A stretch of 64,000 nt of DNA from assembly GCA_048500275.1 (NCBI GenBank), contig JASNYI010000002.1, forward strand, positions 372,001 through 436,000, in the 5' to 3' direction. Positions 8,401-16,492 of this stretch are shown here, piece after piece. This DNA is from UBA5066 sp048500275. Lineage in GTDB: Bacteria > Acidobacteriota > Thermoanaerobaculia > UBA5066. Both the position numbers and the translations under genes were made by a program. The notes beneath the pieces are model-generated. The model was not told the DNA's origin. It saw only the letters and a list, made by a program, of their open reading frames with translations, and searched no databases. Position 1 is the stretch's first letter. Each line of letters begins with the position of its first letter.

Positions 8401-9352
8401 CCCGGCGGCGGAGATGCCCGAGGGGCGCGGCCCGGCGGCCCCCGACGACACCCCGTTCGTGGCGGAAGACGCGGCGACACGGGAGGTCCTGGAGACGGTC
8501 CGCCGCGTCGCCCCCCACAGGATCTCCGTCCTCGTCCTCGGGGAAAGCGGGACGGGGAAGGAGCTGGTGGCGCGGGAGGTGCACCGCGCCTCACGACGCG
8601 CCGGCCCGTTCGTCGCCGTGAACGTGGCGGCGCTCCCGGAGACGCTCGCGGAGGCGGAGCTCTTCGGCGCCGCCCGGGGAGCCTTCACGGGGGCCGAACG
8701 GGACCGGGCCGGCGTCATCGAGGCTTCGTCCGGAGGGACGCTCTTCCTGGACGAGATCGGCGACCTCTCGCCGCTCGTCCAGTCCAAGCTGCTGCGCGTC
8801 CTGCAGGAACGCGAGGTGAGGCGGCTCGGCGAGACACGGACGCGCGCCGTGGATCTCCGGCTCGTCGCGGCCACCCATCGCGACCTCGGCCGGCTGACCG
8901 GAGAGGGGCGATTCCGGGGGGACCTCCTCTACCGGATCGCGGGGATCACCGTCACGCTGCCTCCGCTGCGGGAGCGGCCGCGGGACCTGCGCGCCCTCCT
9001 CGAGAAGGCTCTTGGCGGAACTCCCGTCTCTCCCGAGGCCAGAGCGGCCCTCCTCTCCTGGCCCTGGCCCGGAAACGTGAGGGAGCTCCAGTCGGCCGTC
9101 GAGGCAGCGAAGGCGCTCGCGGGCGGGGGGCGCGTGGAGAAGGCGCACCTCCCCGCCCGGCTCCGCGAGGAGAGAAACGTTCCCGGGGGAGGAAAGGGCC
9201 GCTACCGGGAGGCCGTGGACGAGGCGAAGAGGAGGGTCATCCGCGAGGCGCTCTCGGAGGCGGGAGGGAACCGGACGCGGGCGGCCGCGCTCCTCGGGCT
9301 GTCGAGGCAGTCCCTCCTCTACGAGATCAAGAGGCTCGCTCTCACCGACTAG
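5441..9352 (+). CDS. Giant sigma-54-dependent transcriptional activator with about 1000-residue N-terminal sensory/TPR region
   Basis: About 1303 residues. The C-terminal third is a complete sigma-54 activator: Walker A GESGTGKE (about 1034), the sigma-54 contact loop GAFTGA (about 1080), Walker B TLFLDEIGDLS, the arginine-finger region, and a Fis-type helix-turn-helix (GNRTRAAALLGLSRQSLLYEI). The first 1000 residues hold no receiver, PAS or GAF domain that I recognise. They are Ala/Leu/Arg-rich helical repeats (TPR-like, about 500-900) after a region that faintly resembles a decayed kinase C-lobe. An upstream in-frame ATG (5411) exists, but GGAGAGGG at 5426-5433 is spaced perfectly for the GTG at 5441, so that start is preferred. 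Such AAA+/TPR architectures are typical of Acidobacteriota and Myxococcota. The ligand is unknown; targets could include the sigma-54 promoter of clpC. Confidence 0.9.
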   Translation: MRRRAGNEAARPPEWVIPGTDVLAGAAEVGRLLHAALPAFAWGRRAGNAWVLGPAPPPRRLPEDLTDVEHAAFLVRLAGLLSFLSAHGLGLSPEGVKALGTRPGTRDVPWLQAPPVPAFRAVAAPFVLGSVTLRLAGREAAADRARDARRAMEEALAEGLPARSLEAVAAALRASDGVRSSEALLLDLAGTAGIGERVALDLLGLAVPREVAPASGERLVASGGEADWIARGAARRAPAENGFAEAGPPASLEDGACLLELASGLGPDPRAAVLEALARGEKPSPQPGPPLVLLARELERWDERSRQGWEQLPGLVPGVSRVESRADAPPPWQKVSLLVPRLGREEVSGLVHLPLASPPAFSRLWEELAEEAAGDPACLLRGARLRARSFLAGPGRAPSRRRGAAAPDAVLRASALLGDGFPLFEAAAAAGTPPERTARVLAEACDDGTLVRTPGGGFRFAEEGLRRRLAAGLSPTEIASSLARLEAAGTGATRLLLARLTGGPSTSDLDECRRRLLEAVRSGRGDEAAALLGRAPSEGPDLGEPALAAEAHAAAGRMEDARASAGRVDTRQLTGLAPGRREKLARLLARLGEESKALELVSATEGLDGRLARADLLLRLRREGEAAEVLDGVLPGDGPHAARVHLLRAELHERRQELPRAEEELRAVAACLDRFPDAPGLSETGFTAGYLALGLGRTREARAFFRAARDDARDPSRRADALFDLSVAAAGEGELAEAEATLEEALALYSAIGERGRYLGALGQRAAVALQRSDARAARRDLETVLAHDRMPGRAFQLLFSLPLRQRLALADGDDADGAEAFAEAESRATECPDHPARREVLVLEAARLLAAGLAAEALAKAAEAEPLPDARSGVEPLRARLAASALRDLGGDPAPPASFEGEERALQEAEGALVAGLPPAPAARRALADRFERPEGAIEVVTRLLEWRGRFPSFFAAPESSPLRELGLRAARRAGLDRASRRFAAVPAAEMPEGRGPAAPDDTPFVAEDAATREVLETVRRVAPHRISVLVLGESGTGKELVAREVHRASRRAGPFVAVNVAALPETLAEAELFGAARGAFTGAERDRAGVIEASSGGTLFLDEIGDLSPLVQSKLLRVLQEREVRRLGETRTRAVDLRLVAATHRDLGRLTGEGRFRGDLLYRIAGITVTLPPLRERPRDLRALLEKALGGTPVSPEARAALLSWPWPGNVRELQSAVEAAKALAGGGRVEKAHLPARLREERNVPGGGKGRYREAVDEAKRRVIREALSEAGGNRTRAAALLGLSRQSLLYEIKRLALTD

Positions 9353-9424
9353 ACTTCGGCCGGCCCGATGAGTTCCGACACGTCCCCGCCTCTCCGTGCC
9401 GGCGCCGCCGCGCCGCCGCTCACC

Positions 9425-9458
9425 GGGTCTCGCCGGGCCGCCCTGCCCGGCGAGACCC
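9425..9458 (+). terminator. Perfect 14-bp hairpin between the sigma-54 activator and the TPR gene
   Basis: GGGTCTCGCCGGGC (9425-9438) pairs exactly with GCCCGGCGAGACCC (9445-9458) around a 6-nt loop. No T tract follows. It could end the upstream transcript with help from Rho. Because it stops only 10 nt before the GTG at 9469, it could also gate translation of the next gene. Confidence 0.5.
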
Positions 9459-9468
9459 CGGTCGCGAC

Positions 9469-11526
9469 GTGAGCGCGAGCGGGCGTCCCGTCGGCCGCGC
9501 GGCCCTCGCGCTCGGCCTCCTCGCGGTCCTGCCGTTCCTGAACGGGCTGACGGCCGACTTCACCTTCGACGACAAGGTGATCGTCCGCGACAACCCCCGC
9601 CTTGCCTCGCCCCGGCGCGCGGGCGAGGTCTTCACCTCGCACTACTCCGGCGGACCGCTCTCGACGGCGAAGAACTTCCGGCCGGTGGTCCTCCTCACGT
9701 ACGCGGTCCAGCGGTGGACGACGGGGACCGACCCCTTCCCGTTCCACGCCGTGAACGTCCTCCTCCACGCGGCGACGACGCTCGCCCTCGCGGCCTGGCT
9801 CCTCGGACTCGGCATGCCGCGCGGGCCGTCGCTGGCGGCGGCGGCGCTGTTCGCCGTGGTGCCGATCCACGTCGAGGCGGTGACGGGGATCGTCGGCCGG
9901 GCCGAGCTCCTCTCCGCGCTCCTCGTGCTCCTGGCGGCGATCCTCTTCCAGCGCGCGACGGACGGGACGCCGCTCAGGGCTCTCCCGTACGCCGGGGCTC
10001 TCGCGGCATTCCTCCTCGCCCTCTTCACGAAGGAGAACGCCGTCGTCCTGCCCGGAATCGTCGTCCTCGGGGACCTCCTGCGCCGCGACGTTCCCGGGAC
10101 CCTCGTGTCCCGGCTCCGGCGGAAGGCCCTGCCGGCGGCCGGGCTCCTCCTCCCGCTGGCGGCCTTCGTCGCGGTCCGCCTCTTCGTCCTCGGCGGCGGC
10201 CTCGTCGGGAGGCCCTCGGCGTTCTTCGAGCTCGACAACCCTCTCGCGCCTCTCGCCGACCCGCTCCGCGCCGCGAACGGCCTCTGGCTCCTCGTGCGCT
10301 ACGCCGCGAAGACGTTCGTCCCGCTCGGGCTGTCGGCCGACCACTCGGCGCACGCCCTCGACCTCGTGACGTCCCTCGCCGACCCGAGGGTGGCGGCGGC
10401 CCTGGCGGCCGTGGCCGGGCTTGCGGCGGCGGGGCTCGCGGCGGCCCGGCGGCACCCCCTCGTTCCGCTCGGCGCGGCGTTCTTCCTCGGGACGCTCCTG
10501 CCCGCTTCGAACATCCTCTTCCCGATCGGGACGATCTACGCCGAGCGGCTCGCCTATCTCCCCTCCGCCGGGCTCGTCGTGGCGGCGGCCGGCGCCTTCG
10601 CGGCGGTTCCGCGGTGCTCGCGGCCGTTCCGGGCCGCGGTCCTCGCGATCGTCGTCGCCACGTACGCGGGCGCCACCGTCGCGCGCAACGAGGTCTTCCG
10701 CGACGACGATTCGCTCTTCGCCGACATGGTTGCGAAGGTCCCGCGCTCGGCGCGGGCCCGGTACAACGTGGCGTACGTGGCGTGGCGGCGCGGGGAGCTC
10801 GCCTCGGCCCGCAGGAACCTCGAGACGGCGGTGGCCCTCTTTCCCCGCCACTACGACGCGTGGACGCTCCTCGGTCTCGTCGCGGCAAAGGAAGGGCGCA
10901 TCGGCGACGCGAGGGCCGCGTGCCGCGAGGCCCTCCGGGTCAAGCCGGACAACGAGCGCGCCTGGCGGGCCCTGTGGAGGGTCGAGGAGGAATCCGGGCG
11001 CTTCGACGAGGCGGAGCGCGCGCTCGCGGAGGGTCTTCGCCGCTTCCCTCGCTCCCGGGCCCTCCTCTCCGGCCGGGCGGATTCCCTGCACGGGCGCGGA
11101 CGATTCGAGGAAGCGCGCCGGGCGTGGGAGGACGCCCTCGCCGTGGACGGCAGGGCCGTCGAGGCCCGGCTCGGCCTCGCGCGGACCCTCTCGGCGCTCG
11201 GGCGCGACGGGGAGGCGATCGTCGAGGCGCGATGGGCCGTCGCGGCCTCCCCGGGATCGGTCGCCGCGCGCATCTTCCTCGCCGGTCGGTACGAGGCCGG
11301 GGGAAAGGCCCTCGCCGCCGCGGCGGAGCTCGGGCGGGCCGTGAGGGCGGCGCCCCGCGATCCCGGGCCGGCGCGCCTCCTTCTCGAGCTCGGGGCCCGG
11401 GAACCCGAGGCCCGGTCCGTCGCGACGACGGCCCTCGCCGGCATCGAGAAGTCGTTCGGGAAGCCCGTGCGGAACCTCGGTCTCAGGGCTTCCGTCGAGG
11501 CCTTTCGCGCCGCCGCGGGCCGGTAG
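9469..11526 (+). CDS. TMTC-like integral membrane TPR protein (candidate O-glycosyltransferase)
   Basis: 685 residues. Residues 1-405 form a multi-pass membrane domain with TMTC-family marks: FDD at 33-35, a conserved PFHAVNVLLHA at 90-101, VPIHVEAVTG(I)VGRAELLS, FTKEN near 190, and a DUF1736-like LSADHSAHALDL near 289-299. Residues about 425-680 are five or more TPR units. Animal TMTC1-4 are ER O-mannosyltransferases (GT105); bacterial homologues are mostly uncharacterised, so sugar transfer to exported proteins is inferred. The GTG at 9469 is the only reasonable start in this frame. A 14-bp perfect hairpin ends just upstream. The gene is convergent with the DUF2062 gene. Confidence 0.8.
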   Translation: MSASGRPVGRAALALGLLAVLPFLNGLTADFTFDDKVIVRDNPRLASPRRAGEVFTSHYSGGPLSTAKNFRPVVLLTYAVQRWTTGTDPFPFHAVNVLLHAATTLALAAWLLGLGMPRGPSLAAAALFAVVPIHVEAVTGIVGRAELLSALLVLLAAILFQRATDGTPLRALPYAGALAAFLLALFTKENAVVLPGIVVLGDLLRRDVPGTLVSRLRRKALPAAGLLLPLAAFVAVRLFVLGGGLVGRPSAFFELDNPLAPLADPLRAANGLWLLVRYAAKTFVPLGLSADHSAHALDLVTSLADPRVAAALAAVAGLAAAGLAAARRHPLVPLGAAFFLGTLLPASNILFPIGTIYAERLAYLPSAGLVVAAAGAFAAVPRCSRPFRAAVLAIVVATYAGATVARNEVFRDDDSLFADMVAKVPRSARARYNVAYVAWRRGELASARRNLETAVALFPRHYDAWTLLGLVAAKEGRIGDARAACREALRVKPDNERAWRALWRVEEESGRFDEAERALAEGLRRFPRSRALLSGRADSLHGRGRFEEARRAWEDALAVDGRAVEARLGLARTLSALGRDGEAIVEARWAVAASPGSVAARIFLAGRYEAGGKALAAAAELGRAVRAAPRDPGPARLLLELGAREPEARSVATTALAGIEKSFGKPVRNLGLRASVEAFRAAAGR

Positions 11527-11576
11527 GTCCTTCGGGAGGCGCGAAGTGGGCCCGCCCGCGGCGCCAGCCCCCTCCC

Positions 11577-12158
11577 TCAGTCCGCGAAGTCGGGCGGGAT
11601 CGCCGCGGCGCGGTCGCGCCGGGCCCTCACCACGCGGACGAGGACGAGGTACGTCAGCGCCCCGAAGACGACGGAGAGCGTGAACATCCCGACGCCCCAC
11701 TGGATTCCGATCGCCCTCATCGCTGGCCCCGCCTGGAGCCAGGCGCCGGGCCGCAGGACGTCGCCCCACGGCAGGTGGGTGGCGGCCTCGTGCCGGGCCC
11801 GCAGGATGAACCCTCCCAGCGGCAGGGCGACGGCGCTCGCGGGCCCGAGCGTCAGCGGGTTCACGACGAGCGTCCCGAGGAAGACGTCGAGCTTGTTGAG
11901 CTTCAGGAGGATCGCCACGAAGAAGGCGAGGATCCAGTGGAAGCCGAGGAGCGGCGTGAACGCGATGGCGACCCCGATCGCAAACGACGCCGCGACGCGC
12001 TCCGGCTCGTCGTGCCGGCCGAGCATCTCGAGGAACTGCGTCCTGAACCGGGTCGCCCAGCCCTCCCGATACCGGAGAGGAGAGATCGGGGGGGGCGTAT
12101 CCCACGGGCCGCGCGGATCGGGGGCGCGGCGATCCGGCTCCGGGCCCAGGAACGTCAT
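11577..12158 (-). CDS. DUF2062 family membrane protein
   Basis: 193 residues matching the DUF2062 pattern: after an N-terminal tail (PPPISPLRYREGWATRFRTQ), a membrane region with SFAIGVAIAFTPLLGFHWIL, LLKLNKLDVFLGTLVVNPLT and a C-terminal transmembrane helix. The function of DUF2062 is not established; it often sits near membrane or envelope genes. It is the last gene of a six-gene operon and its ATG overlaps the thiL stop by 4 bp (ATGA). The 50 bp after its stop, before the convergent TPR gene, hold nothing obvious. Confidence 0.85.
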   Translation of the reverse strand: MTFLGPEPDRRAPDPRGPWDTPPPISPLRYREGWATRFRTQFLEMLGRHDEPERVAASFAIGVAIAFTPLLGFHWILAFFVAILLKLNKLDVFLGTLVVNPLTLGPASAVALPLGGFILRARHEAATHLPWGDVLRPGAWLQAGPAMRAIGIQWGVGMFTLSVVFGALTYLVLVRVVRARRDRAAAIPPDFAD

Positions 12159-13192
12159 CCGCCGCCCTTGGAGAAGTGGTCGAAGCCCCGGTCCGGCAGC
12201 GGGCGGAAGCGACCGGCTTCCGAGAGGACGACCTTCGACGTCGCGTCGAGCCGGCCGACGCGGCGGACGGCGAAGCGCGCGGCGGCCTTGCGCATCGCCG
12301 GGACCCGCTCGGGCGGAACGGCGAAGAGGAGCCCGTAGTCCTCGCCTCCGTAGAGCGCGAGCTCGAGGGGGTCCGACGGGAGGCCTGGCAGCATCGCGAG
12401 GCCGGAGTCGACGGGGAGCGCCTCCCGCTCGACGGAGGCTCCCGTGCCGGAGGCGCGGCAGAGGCGGTGGAGGTCCCGGGCGAAGCCGTCGGAAAGGTCG
12501 ATGGCCGCCGAGGCGATCCCGGCCTCGGCGATCGCCCGGCCGAGGTCGACCATCGGCCGGGGATCGAGCTGGTGCCTGAGGAGGCGGGCGATCTCGTCCC
12601 GGCGGGCCGGAGAGACCCGGCTGCCGCGCGGCGCGGTGACCCGGCCGTCGCGGTCGCGCCGGTAGCCGCGCAGGACGAGCGCCAGCCCGGCGGCGGCCGC
12701 GCCGAGGGTCCCGGAGACCCAGAGCTCGTCGCCCGGGCGGCCGCCCCCGCGGCGGAGAGGACCGGCGTCGGGGACCCGGCCGAGGACGGTGACGGAGGCG
12801 AACCGCTCGAGAGAGGCGGAGAGGTCCCCGCCGACGACGGCCACGGACTGCTCGCGGGCCGCGGCCCGGAAACCGTCGAGGAAGCCGTCCAGCCAGGCCT
12901 CGGGTGTCTCGCGCGGCAGCCCGAGCGTGAGCAGGGCGTGCAGCGGCGTTGCGCCCATGGCGGCGAGGTCGGAGAGGTTGACGTTCAGCGCCTTGCGCCC
13001 GACGAGGAAAGGGTCGGCGGTCGCGGTGAAGTCCTCGCCTTCCACGAGGGCGTCCGTGCAGACGGCCAGGGACGCCGGTACGGCGAGGACGGCCGCGTCG
13101 TCGCCGACTCCGACCCGCACGTCTCGGCGCCGCGTCGCGAAGAGGCGTTCGAAGCGGCGCAGGAGGTCGTTCTCGGGGGGGAGCGACTTCAC
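12155..13192 (-). CDS. thiL: Thiamine-monophosphate kinase
   Basis: 345 residues, an AIR-synthase/ThiL fold ATPase that phosphorylates thiamine monophosphate to the diphosphate cofactor. Diagnostic stretches are GVGDDAAV (metal/ATP), TDALVEGEDF, KALNVNLSDLAAMGA, VVGGDLS, AIDLSDG and YGGEDYGLLF. The start is a GTG that overlaps the lon stop by 4 bp (GTGA). It lies in an operon with nrdR, hsp20 and lon rather than with other thiamine genes, so the grouping looks like growth-state housekeeping rather than a pathway operon. Confidence 0.95.
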   Translation of the reverse strand: MKSLPPENDLLRRFERLFATRRRDVRVGVGDDAAVLAVPASLAVCTDALVEGEDFTATADPFLVGRKALNVNLSDLAAMGATPLHALLTLGLPRETPEAWLDGFLDGFRAAAREQSVAVVGGDLSASLERFASVTVLGRVPDAGPLRRGGGRPGDELWVSGTLGAAAAGLALVLRGYRRDRDGRVTAPRGSRVSPARRDEIARLLRHQLDPRPMVDLGRAIAEAGIASAAIDLSDGFARDLHRLCRASGTGASVEREALPVDSGLAMLPGLPSDPLELALYGGEDYGLLFAVPPERVPAMRKAAARFAVRRVGRLDATSKVVLSEAGRFRPLPDRGFDHFSKGGG

Positions 13193-15606
13193 GCCGGCCT
13201 CCTGCGTGCGCCCTTCCTCCGGTCCGGGGAGGTTCCGCGCGGCTTTCTGGGTTTGGCGAGCGCCGTCTCGAGGACCTGCTCGGCGCGGTCGGCGAAGACG
13301 AACTTCAGGTCGCGGCGCAGGTCCTGGGGGATCTCCGCGAGGTCGCGCTCGTTGCGCGACGGCAGGAGGACCGTCGTGATCCCGGCCCGCCGGGCGGCGA
13401 GGGTCTTCTCCTTGATCCCTCCGATCGGGAGCACCTCTCCGCGGAGCGTGATCTCGCCCGTCATGGCGACGTCGCGCCGGACGGGGATTCCCGTGAAGGC
13501 GGAGACCATCGCCGTGAGCATCGTGACTCCGGCCGACGGGCCGTCCTTCGGGATCGCCCCTTCAGGGACGTGGACGTGGACGTCGTGCGTCTCGAAGAAG
13601 CCGGGGGAGAGGCCCAGCTCCTTGGCGCGGGAACGCAGGAGCGTGAGCGCCGCCTGCGCCGACTCCTTCATCACGTCGCCGAGCTGCCCCGTGAGCTGGA
13701 GGCGGCCCTTCCCCTTCAGCGCGCGCGCCTCGACGATGAGGACGTCGCCGCCGACGGCGGTCCAGGCGAGGCCCGTCGCCGCGCCGACCTCGTCGCGGGA
13801 GAGGGCCTCGTCGCTCCGGAACTTCGGGACGCCGAGGAGCTCGCGGACCAGGGCCGGGGTCATCTTCACGGGCTTCGTGTTCCCCGAGGCGAGACGGACC
13901 GCGACCTTCCGGCAGCAGCTGCCGATCTCGCGCTCGAGGTTCCGGAGGCCGGCCTCGCGCGTGTACTCCTCGACGACGGTGCGAAGGGCGTCCTCGGGAA
14001 AGGCGAAGCCCTTCTCCGTCAGGCCGTTCTCCTTCCGCTGCTTCGGCACGAGGTGGCGGCGCGCGATGGCGAGCTTCTCCTCGAGCGTGTAGCCAGAGAG
14101 CCGGATTACCTCCATCCGGTCGAGGAACGCGGGCTGGATCGTGTCGAGGATGTTCGCCGTCGTGATGAAGAGGACTTTCGAGAGGTCGTACGGGACCCCG
14201 AGGTAATGGTCCCGGAACGTCCGGTTCTGCTCGGGGTCGAGGACCTCGAGGAGCGCCGAGGACGGGTCGCCGCGGAAGTCGGCGCCGATCTTGTCGACCT
14301 CGTCGAGGATGAAGACGGGGTTCGACGTGGCGGCCTGGTTGATCCCCTGGACGATCCGTCCGGGGAGCGCGCCGACGTAGGTGCGCCGGTGCCCGCGGAT
14401 CTCGGCCTCGTCGCGGACTCCGCCGAGCGACATCTGGACGAACTTCCGGTCGAGCGCCCGGGCGATGGACTTCCCGAGAGACGTCTTGCCGACTCCGGGA
14501 GGCCCGACGAAGCAGAGGATCGGTCCCTTGCTCTCCGGAGCGAGCTTCCTCACGGCGAGGAACTCGACGATCCGTTCCTTGATCTTCTCGAGGCCGAAGT
14601 GGTCCTCGTCGAGGATCGACCGGGCGCGGGCGAGGTCGAGGTTGTCGGGTGAAGAGATGCCCCAGGGGAGCCCGGTGATCCAGTCGAGGAACGTCCGGAT
14701 CGTGGCGGTCTCGGCCGAGTCGGGATTCCCGCGCTCCAGCCGCTTGAGCTGCTTGTCGACCTCCTCGGTCGCCTCGGGCGGGAGGCTCTTGCCATCGAGC
14801 CGCTTCCTGTACTGCTCGACCTCCTCGGCGACGTCGTCGGTGACGCCGAGCTCCTGCTGGATCGCCTTCAGCTGCTGCCTCAGGAAGTACTCGCGCTGGT
14901 TCTTGTCGATCTCGCCGCGCGCCATCCCCGAGATCTCCTGCTGGACCGTCAGGACCCGGATCTCGCGGCGGAGGATCTCGAGGACCGCCTTCAGGCGGTC
15001 GAGGCCGGGGAGCGTCTCCAGGATCTTCTGCGCTTCGTCGAGCTTGAGGTCGAGGTTCGAGGCGGCGAGGTCGGCGAGGCGGGCCGGGTCGTCGAGGCCG
15101 GCCGCGACGAGCATCACCTCCGGCGAGATCGTCTTGCCGAGGCCCATCGCCTTCTCGAGACCTTCCTTGACGGCGCGAAGGAGGGCCTCGACCTCTTCCG
15201 ATGCCGGCTGCGGGGGCTCGGGCTCGGCGATCCTCACCGCCCGGGCCCGGAGGGACGGGCTCTCCTTCACGAACCCGTCGACCCGGACCCGGGAGAGCCC
15301 CTGGACGAGGAGCCGGATCCGCCCGTCGGGGAGCTTGAGCATTCGCATCACGGCGGCCGCCGTCCCGGTCTCGTAGAGGTCGGCGGGGCCGGGCTCCTCG
15401 ACCGAGGGGTCCTTCTGGGCGAGGAGGAGGAGGATGCGCTGCTCGGCCAGCGCCGCGTCCACGGCGGCGATCGACTTCTCCCTCGAGACGGAGAGCGGGA
15501 CGATGACGTAGGGGAAGAGGACGACGTCCTTCAACGGGAGGACCGGGAGGAGGTCCGGGATCTGAACGCTCTCGGCGCTCGCGGTCTCGTCCGCCATCTC
15601 GCTCAC
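13189..15606 (-). CDS. lon: ATP-dependent protease Lon (LonA)
   Basis: 805 residues with the full LonA order: LON substrate-binding domain (about 18-215, LPLKDVVLFPYVIVPLSV), coiled-coil region, AAA+ module with Walker A GPPGVGKTSLGK (369-378) and Walker B FILDEVDK, and a C-terminal protease with Ser691 (KDGPSAGV) and the partner Lys near 734 (GGIKEKTL). The tail after residue 785 is basic (RKGARRRPA). The start is taken as the GTG at 15606, which overlaps the hsp20 stop as GTGA like every other junction of this operon; an ATG at 15597 is the alternative. Lon degrades misfolded and regulatory proteins, and pairing with a small heat-shock chaperone upstream makes functional sense. Confidence 0.96.
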   Translation of the reverse strand: MSEMADETASAESVQIPDLLPVLPLKDVVLFPYVIVPLSVSREKSIAAVDAALAEQRILLLLAQKDPSVEEPGPADLYETGTAAAVMRMLKLPDGRIRLLVQGLSRVRVDGFVKESPSLRARAVRIAEPEPPQPASEEVEALLRAVKEGLEKAMGLGKTISPEVMLVAAGLDDPARLADLAASNLDLKLDEAQKILETLPGLDRLKAVLEILRREIRVLTVQQEISGMARGEIDKNQREYFLRQQLKAIQQELGVTDDVAEEVEQYRKRLDGKSLPPEATEEVDKQLKRLERGNPDSAETATIRTFLDWITGLPWGISSPDNLDLARARSILDEDHFGLEKIKERIVEFLAVRKLAPESKGPILCFVGPPGVGKTSLGKSIARALDRKFVQMSLGGVRDEAEIRGHRRTYVGALPGRIVQGINQAATSNPVFILDEVDKIGADFRGDPSSALLEVLDPEQNRTFRDHYLGVPYDLSKVLFITTANILDTIQPAFLDRMEVIRLSGYTLEEKLAIARRHLVPKQRKENGLTEKGFAFPEDALRTVVEEYTREAGLRNLEREIGSCCRKVAVRLASGNTKPVKMTPALVRELLGVPKFRSDEALSRDEVGAATGLAWTAVGGDVLIVEARALKGKGRLQLTGQLGDVMKESAQAALTLLRSRAKELGLSPGFFETHDVHVHVPEGAIPKDGPSAGVTMLTAMVSAFTGIPVRRDVAMTGEITLRGEVLPIGGIKEKTLAARRAGITTVLLPSRNERDLAEIPQDLRRDLKFVFADRAEQVLETALAKPRKPRGTSPDRRKGARRRPA

Positions 15607-16016
15607 TTCTTCTCGCCGATCCGGCCCGGGCGGATCGGGATCGTCCGCCGTCGCGTGGCCGGGCGGCGCGGGATCTCGAGCGTCAGGAGGCCCTCGGAGT
15701 AGGACGCCGTCCCACCGTCGGGGTCGGGCTCGTCGGGCAGCTCCACGAGGCGCTCGAACGGGCCGGCGGCCCTCTCGACGCAGAGGAAGGTCCCGTGCGA
15801 GCGATCCGTCGGACGCCGCTCGCCGCGCACGACGACGATCCGACCGGCGACGTCCACCCTCACGGTCTGGGGATCGGTCCCCGGGATCTCGAAGACCAGG
15901 CGCCAGCCGCGCGCGTCCTCGACGACGTCGACGGGGGGGAGGTGCGGCGCCGGCGTGCCCGGGTCTCCCGCGCCGGGGCCGAAGGCCCAGCGGGCCGGTG
16001 GGCGTCCTTTCGTCAT
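15603..16016 (-). CDS. Small heat-shock protein, Hsp20/alpha-crystallin family
   Basis: 137 residues. A short Pro-rich N-terminal arm precedes an alpha-crystallin domain (PPVDVVEDARGWRLVFEIPG through VVVRGERR, then LPDEPDPDG and EGLLTLEIPR), ending with the assembly tail RTIPIRP, a version of the IxI motif. It holds unfolding proteins in an ATP-independent way. It sits between nrdR and lon in a tightly coupled operon: ATGA overlap with nrdR upstream and GTGA overlap with lon downstream. Confidence 0.92.
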   Translation of the reverse strand: MTKGRPPARWAFGPGAGDPGTPAPHLPPVDVVEDARGWRLVFEIPGTDPQTVRVDVAGRIVVVRGERRPTDRSHGTFLCVERAAGPFERLVELPDEPDPDGGTASYSEGLLTLEIPRRPATRRRTIPIRPGRIGEKK

Positions 16017-16492
16017 CGGCTCCTCCGCGCGGGGTCGCGCACGTCGGAAAGGAGGGTCTCGATCTCCTCGACGAAGTCTCCCGCGTCCTCGAAGCGCCGG
16101 TAGACGGACGCAAACCGCACGAAGGCGACCTGGTCCACTTCCTTGAGGCGCTCCATGAGGTGCGCGCCGATCTCCCGGGTCTTCAGCTCGCGGGGCTCGC
16201 GCGTGGGGAAGAGCCCCTCCACCTCGTCGCAGAGCGCCTCGAGGCGGGACGGCTCCACGGGCCGCTTCTCGCACGCCCGGCGGAGGCCGCGGAGGATCTT
16301 CGCGCGGTCGAACTCCTCCCGCCGCCCGTCGCTCTTGACGACGACGAGGGGCGCCTCCTCGACGCGCTCGTAGGACGTGAACCGGCGCTGGCAGGCGAGG
16401 CACTCCCGTCTCCTGCGGATGACCTCTCCCTCCCGGCTCTCGCGGGAGTCGACGACCCGGTCGGCGACACCGCCGCAGAAGGGGCACTTCAC
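16013..16492 (-). CDS. nrdR: Transcriptional repressor NrdR
   Basis: 159 residues. An N-terminal zinc ribbon with Cys3, Cys6, Cys31 and Cys34 is followed by an ATP-cone (VVVKSDGRREEFDRAKILRG to about residue 135). NrdR senses ATP/dATP and represses ribonucleotide reductase genes through NrdR boxes; none of its usual nrd targets is in this window. The GTG start overlaps the upstream flippase-like gene stop by 4 bp. The length is typical for the family. Confidence 0.96.
   Translation of the reverse strand: MKCPFCGGVADRVVDSRESREGEVIRRRRECLACQRRFTSYERVEEAPLVVVKSDGRREEFDRAKILRGLRRACEKRPVEPSRLEALCDEVEGLFPTREPRELKTREIGAHLMERLKEVDQVAFVRFASVYRRFEDAGDFVEEIETLLSDVRDPARRSR

Noticed and set aside
5482..9148. 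A receiver or PAS domain in the N-terminal part of the sigma-54 activator
   Set aside because: No DD...D...K receiver pattern or PAS core was found on reading through the region.
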